A stretch of 9,845 nt of DNA from an uncultured Porticoccus sp. (lineage in GTDB: Bacteria; Pseudomonadota; Gammaproteobacteria; Pseudomonadales; Porticoccaceae): assembly GCA_950063125.1 (NCBI GenBank), contig CATLZI010000061.1, positions 1-9,845 on the forward strand, read 5' to 3'. Under the pieces are notes generated by a model. It was not told where the DNA came from. It searched no databases and was given only the letters and a program-made list of their open reading frames with translations. The position numbers and the translations under genes are program-made. Positions 7,003 to 9,845 of the stretch are shown here, piece after piece. The first letter of the stretch is position 1, and every line of letters begins with the position of its first letter.

Positions 7003-7721
7003 TGTCCAGAACAGAGCCGGAACAGTTAATCGTCAGGCCCCACAGGCCCGGGCATCGACGGTTGGAGCTGGTGCTTTGGGTGTTGGCTGTAACTGTCGCC
7101 TGTGGTGTTGGTTTTTTACTGGGGGGCGGGTTTTTTGATCGGACCGTGACCGATGGCAGGGCTTTGGCGAAAGAGCTCAAGTCGGTCCGTGAGCAGAATT
7201 TGCAGCTGCAGCAGCAACTGGCAAATGCAGAACTTGGTGCCCAGGTTGATGCGACCTCTCTGGAATCTGTCAGAAAACTGGTGACCTCTTTGCAGCAAAA
7301 GTTGGCCGCGAACGAAGAGGAGCTGGCTCTATATCAAAACCTTCTGCAGGAGAATGATAAGGAGGCGGGTCTGCAAATCGGCAGGCTTGTGCTGAAATCC
7401 GGCGGGAAAAACGGGGCGGTGGCTTACCGTTTGATTGTTCAGCAAAAAGCGGCCAATCTGAAACAAATCAAGGTGAATGTCGTTATTCGCGTAGAGGGTC
7501 TCAGTGACGGTCAGCCGCTCGCTGTAGGATTTGACACGCTGGATGCCGAGGTCGATACGTTGCCGTTGCAGACCACGTTCAAGTATTTTCAAGTTCTGGA
7601 AGGCAGCATACGGATGCCTGCTGGTTTCCAGCCATTGACGGTGCTGGTGAGTGTTTGGAAAGACGGTGCCGAAAATACCCGTGTAGAGCGGAGTTTTGAT
7701 TGGCAGCTGAATGAGGCTTGA
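7002..7721 (+). CDS. DUF6776 family membrane-anchored coiled-coil protein
   Basis: The 239-aa protein has a short basic N-terminus with VRPHRPGHRR (11-20), one membrane segment at about 21-43, a Gln/Leu/Glu-rich predicted coiled coil at about 52-120, and a C-terminal beta-rich domain (about 125-236) containing AYRLIVQQ, FKYFQVLEGSIRMPAGFQP and the closing RSFDWQL. This layout and these motifs fit the DUF6776 family, usually found beside the bactofilin and erpA genes in gammaproteobacteria. The bulk should lie in the periplasm, anchored at the inner membrane. Its function is unknown; the constant pairing with a bactofilin suggests an envelope or cell-shape role, which is inference. The start is the ATG at 7002, overlapping the argC stop as TGATG. 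A longer open frame back to 6837 is only argC read in another frame. Confidence 0.85.
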   Translation: MSRTEPEQLIVRPHRPGHRRLELVLWVLAVTVACGVGFLLGGGFFDRTVTDGRALAKELKSVREQNLQLQQQLANAELGAQVDATSLESVRKLVTSLQQKLAANEEELALYQNLLQENDKEAGLQIGRLVLKSGGKNGAVAYRLIVQQKAANLKQIKVNVVIRVEGLSDGQPLAVGFDTLDAEVDTLPLQTTFKYFQVLEGSIRMPAGFQPLTVLVSVWKDGAENTRVERSFDWQLNEA

Positions 7722-7732
7722 TGAGGTGGATC

Positions 7733-8173
7733 ATGAGAAAGAAAACAACCCCGGCACCCTTTGCAGCGGGTGCGACAACACTGGTAGCCGGAGGGACTTC
7801 CGTAGTAGGCGACATTCATTTCGCTGGAAACCTTGAGGTGGAAGGGCATATTACCGGCAATATCAAGGCTGATGATGGTGCCGATGCGCGGGTTCGTATC
7901 CTGCCGCAAGGTCGAGTGGTGGGCGATATTACTGTTCCGGTGGTTGTCATAAATGGCCGCATTGAAGGCAATATCTACTCCAATCATCAGGTAGAGCTGG
8001 CGGCGAAGGCGGTGGTGGATGGTGATTTGCACTATTGCCTGATCGAAATTGAGAAAGGCGCTCAAGTTAACGGCAATTTTGTCCATCAAAGCCAGACTGC
8101 ACCAGAGTCTGCAGCCCCTTCGGAAGAGAGTGCGCCGGTAGCCGCGGAAGAAGTTTCGCTGGGAAAAGCCTAA
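7733..8173 (+). CDS. Bactofilin (polymer-forming cytoskeletal protein)
   Basis: Bactofilins polymerise without nucleotide into filaments that scaffold cell-wall enzymes and localise envelope machinery. This 146-aa protein has the right-handed beta-helix core at about residues 12-118, with repeated short-strand glycine turns: [74 protein letters not shown] disordered Ala/Glu/Ser/Pro-rich tail (about 119-146) follows, as is normal. Two starts are possible. ATG at 7733 has GAGG (7723-7726) six bases upstream and gives the usual short basic leader [10 protein letters not shown] at 7721 overlaps the preceding stop and also has a GAGG four bases upstream, adding four residues (MRWI). I prefer 7733 but both may be used. 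It is the third gene of the argC run; its partner is probably the DUF6776 protein. Confidence 0.88.
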   Translation: MRKKTTPAPFAAGATTLVAGGTSVVGDIHFAGNLEVEGHITGNIKADDGADARVRILPQGRVVGDITVPVVVINGRIEGNIYSNHQVELAAKAVVDGDLHYCLIEIEKGAQVNGNFVHQSQTAPESAAPSEESAPVAAEEVSLGKA

Positions 8174-8200
8174 GCCGCTAGGCAGTAGCGCCCCGCTTCA

Positions 8201-8209
8201 TGATAGAAT
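8201..8209 (+). promoter_or_regulatory. Extended -10 promoter for erpA
   Basis: TGATAGAAT at 8201-8209 is an extended -10 element: TGn followed by TAGAAT, a 5/6 match to TATAAT. There is no good -35, as is common with extended -10 promoters. Transcription would start near 8216-8217, giving a leader of about 57 bases to the erpA ATG at 8274. Confidence 0.55.
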
Positions 8210-8232
8210 ACCTGAGTGGAATGCTTGGGTAT
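8208..8232 (+). promoter_or_regulatory. Putative type 1 IscR binding site overlapping the erpA promoter
   Basis: The 25 bases run ATACCTGAGT, then GGAAT, then GCTTGGGTAT. Against the E. coli type 1 IscR consensus (left half ATASYYGACT, right half AGTCRRSTAT, 5-base RwwwY centre) 20 of 25 positions agree, including both ATA/TAT ends and the GA of the left arm. The two arms are imperfect inverted copies. The site covers the last bases of the -10 box and the expected transcription start, so [2Fe-2S]-IscR bound here should repress erpA and release it when clusters are scarce. E. coli erpA is known to be repressed by IscR, which fits. Confidence 0.65.
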
Positions 8233-8273
8233 TGTTGGTTAATGCATTCCTTACGATTCATTCAGGAGCATGC

Positions 8274-8627
8274 ATGTCAGGTATTGCAACATTTACACCG
8301 ATGCCTTTATACATTTCGGACAACGCGTCCGAAAAGGTGAAAGCGCTTGTCGAAGAAGAGGGAAATCCTGATCTCAAGTTGCGGGTATTTGTCACTGGTG
8401 GTGGCTGCTCGGGGTTTCAGTACGGGTTTAGTTTTGATGAAGTTACTGCGGAAGACGATACCCTGGTCAGCAAGGATGGCGTGGCTGTGGTTGTGGATCC
8501 GCTCAGTTTTCAGTATCTATCGGGGTCAACTGTCGACTATGAAGAGGGTCTGCAGGGTTCGCGCTTTACAATAACGAACCCAAATGCCACGACTACCTGT
8601 GGATGTGGTTCCTCCTTTTCTGTGTAG
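8274..8627 (+). CDS. erpA: A-type iron-sulfur cluster carrier ErpA
   Basis: ErpA carries Fe-S clusters from the assembly scaffold to client apoproteins, in E. coli including the isoprenoid enzymes IspG and IspH. The 117-aa protein matches the family along its length (E. coli ErpA is 114 aa) and keeps the three cluster-ligand cysteines: Cys45 in [13 protein letters not shown], and Cys109 and Cys111 in [29 protein letters not shown] (74-93) is also characteristic. The start at 8274 is fixed by AGGAG at 8264-8268, five bases upstream. A longer open frame to 8232 lacks a ribosome site and lies in the promoter/leader. Although it follows the bactofilin gene, a 100-base gap with its own promoter and an IscR-like site suggests independent control. 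It converges on anmK. Confidence 0.96.
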   Translation: MSGIATFTPMPLYISDNASEKVKALVEEEGNPDLKLRVFVTGGGCSGFQYGFSFDEVTAEDDTLVSKDGVAVVVDPLSFQYLSGSTVDYEEGLQGSRFTITNPNATTTCGCGSSFSV

Positions 8628-8858
8628 TTGGATTTAGAGTATTCAAAATATCAACCCTCAAATATTGACGTTATGTCATCAGTTTCCTGGCCGGATTGAG
8701 CGAGATGGTCTGGTAACAGTGGCCGAGATGTTTGTATTGTCGGGGGTCGAGCAGCGTTTCCGTGCTCGTGGTGCTTTTACTTTTCTGCTTGCCCACCTCA
8801 TTTGAAGAAATCAGTTTAAACGCGTAGTTTCCAGTAGAGCGATTTGTTGCCAGCTTGC
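8628..8858. other. Convergent intergenic gap between erpA and anmK
   Basis: This 231-base gap lies between the ends of two convergent genes. I see no GC-rich hairpin with a T-run for either gene; there is only a weak AT-rich dyad near 8643-8668. A minus-strand frame stays open from 8916 to a stop at 8671 without an ATG upstream of its last few codons, and a short plus-strand frame starts at TTG 8665 and ends at 8805. Neither has a ribosome site or a family I recognise. Confidence 0.45.
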
Positions 8859-9845
8859 TCAGGCGGGATGAATGGCGCCTAAAACGGAGGCTGCTGAAGC
8901 CCCGGTTACGGTAGGTTCATCCCCCGGTTTGCCGGCAAGGGTTTGCTGAGCAAGCCAGGCAAAGGCCATCCCCTCTACCCATCCTGGCAATATTCCCAAA
9001 GCTTCTGTCGTGCTTACCTGTATGGGCTCCAGCAGTGCAATGATGCGGCTGACAAGGGCGCCGTTATTGGCGCCACCACCACAAAGGTAGGCCTCTGCTA
9101 TTGGCTTATGAGATTTTCTGACACTCGCGCTGATGGTCTGTGCAGTAAATTCGAGCAGCGTGGCTTGCAGGTCAGCCGGGTCCGCTGAATCCCCGAAGCT
9201 GGCCAGTTGTTGTGTCAGCCACTCGGGGTTAAACAGCTCTCTGCCGGTACTCTTGGGCGGCTTTTTGAGTAGGTAGGGTGTCTTTAAAAACTGTTCCAGC
9301 AAGGGCTGGATGACACGACCCTCGCTGGCCCACTGGCCGTTGTCATCGTAGGCTTTGCCGAGACACTGCAGAATCCAGCTATCCATCAGTCCGTTACCGG
9401 GGCCGGTGTCGTAGCCCAGTGGGCTGGACACGTCATCGCCGTATAGCAGTGTGATATTGGCAATCCCGCCGATATTGATGATGACCCTCGGTGTTCCGGG
9501 TTTCTCAAATGCTGCGCGGTGGAAAAGCGGGGTCAGCGGTGCGCCCTGCCCACCAAGTGCAATATCTCGTCGGCGAAAGTCGGCAACCGTAGTGATGCCC
9601 GTCAGGTGGGCAATGGTGTTGGGATCGCCGATTTGCAGGGTGAATGGGTGTATGTTGTTGCCCCGTTCTGGGGGAAGATGACGAATAGTTTGACCGTGGC
9701 TACCTACGGCGATCACTTGACTGCTGTTAATGGACTCCCTGTGAAGTAGTGTGTTGACAGCATTGGCAAAACGAATCCCCAGCTCCCGGTTCAGTTGCCC
9801 CATACGAGAAATCTCGTTAGGGCCGGGGGTGGCCAGTTCGTGAAT
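8859..9845 (-). CDS. anmK: Anhydro-N-acetylmuramic acid kinase, N-terminus beyond the window
   Basis: AnmK phosphorylates and opens 1,6-anhydro-N-acetylmuramic acid, giving MurNAc-6-phosphate, in recycling of cell-wall peptidoglycan in the cytoplasm. The window holds the C-terminal 328 residues of a protein normally near 370 aa; the ATP-binding GTSMDG motif lies outside. Visible family motifs are GPNEISRMGQLNRELG at the edge, GSHGQTIRHLP, QIGDPNTIAHLTGITTVADF followed by RRRDIALGGQGAPLTPLFH, INIGGIANITLL, GYDTGPGNGLMD, PKSTGRELFN and YLCGGGANNGALVSRI. The Met at 9803 is not the start: the frame runs open through conserved sequence to the window end. No break or missing key residue is seen in the part shown. 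The gene converges on erpA, the arrangement I recall from related gammaproteobacteria. Confidence 0.95.
   Translation of the reverse strand: MHELATPGPNEISRMGQLNRELGIRFANAVNTLLHRESINSSQVIAVGSHGQTIRHLPPERGNNIHPFTLQIGDPNTIAHLTGITTVADFRRRDIALGGQGAPLTPLFHRAAFEKPGTPRVIINIGGIANITLLYGDDVSSPLGYDTGPGNGLMDSWILQCLGKAYDDNGQWASEGRVIQPLLEQFLKTPYLLKKPPKSTGRELFNPEWLTQQLASFGDSADPADLQATLLEFTAQTISASVRKSHKPIAEAYLCGGGANNGALVSRIIALLEPIQVSTTEALGILPGWVEGMAFAWLAQQTLAGKPGDEPTVTGASAASVLGAIHPA

Noticed and set aside
8174..8190. Possible terminator after the bactofilin gene (CGCTA, GGCAG, TAGCG)
   Set aside because: The stem is only 5 bp and no T-run follows, so it does not qualify as an intrinsic terminator.
8665..8805. 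Small plus-strand open frame from TTG in the erpA-anmK gap
   Set aside because: No Shine-Dalgarno, a rare start codon, short length and no recognisable motif.
1..9845. Search for a new defence, mobile or biosynthetic system
   Set aside because: Apart from the broken left end, the genes are standard gammaproteobacterial housekeeping families in a largely familiar order. There are no integrases, transposases, toxin-antitoxin pairs, nucleases or direct-repeat arrays.

Overview
This 9.8 kb window looks like a chromosomal housekeeping segment from a gammaproteobacterium, most likely a marine Pseudomonadales/Cellvibrionales-type organism. This rests on protein families and gene order, not on a database search. 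The run hemJ / argC / DUF6776 membrane protein / bactofilin / erpA / anmK matches, from memory, the order around PA0661-PA0666 of Pseudomonas aeruginosa, here with a ClC-family gene placed between hemJ and argC. I see no phage, transposase, CRISPR, tRNA or rRNA.

Layout. Positions 1-640 (minus strand) hold the front of a Bax-like glucosaminidase gene that breaks off at its catalytic motif and continues, in another frame, as an internal piece of a luciferase-like flavin monooxygenase. The join falls in a 15-base stretch that fits both families, so it is either an assembly chimera or a microhomology rearrangement. Positions 812-1567 (plus) encode a secreted lipase-like alpha/beta hydrolase with a small C-terminal tandem repeat. 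Positions 1662-2942 (minus) encode HemL, and 3035-3646 (plus) a DUF924 protein. Next comes a minus-strand pair, a CBS-domain ClC transporter/channel (4122-5870) followed after 10 bases by hemJ (3656-4111). A divergent promoter region at 5871-5970 separates this pair from the plus-strand run argC, DUF6776 protein and bactofilin (5971-8173), whose genes overlap or nearly touch. erpA (8274-8627) has its own extended -10 promoter overlapped by a good match to a type 1 IscR site. A 231-base gap follows, then anmK on the minus strand, cut by the window end.

How the genes fit together. HemL makes 5-aminolevulinate and HemJ carries out the protoporphyrinogen oxidation step of the same haem pathway, although they are not in one operon. 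ArgC belongs to arginine synthesis. The DUF6776 protein, bactofilin, AnmK and the Bax-like protein all point to the cell envelope and peptidoglycan. ErpA delivers Fe-S clusters, and its putative IscR site would tie its expression to Fe-S status.

I found no convincing new multi-gene system. The points most worth a second look are the bax/monooxygenase junction, the IscR-type operator at erpA, the unusual ion-pathway residues of the ClC protein, and the overlapping divergent promoters in front of argC.
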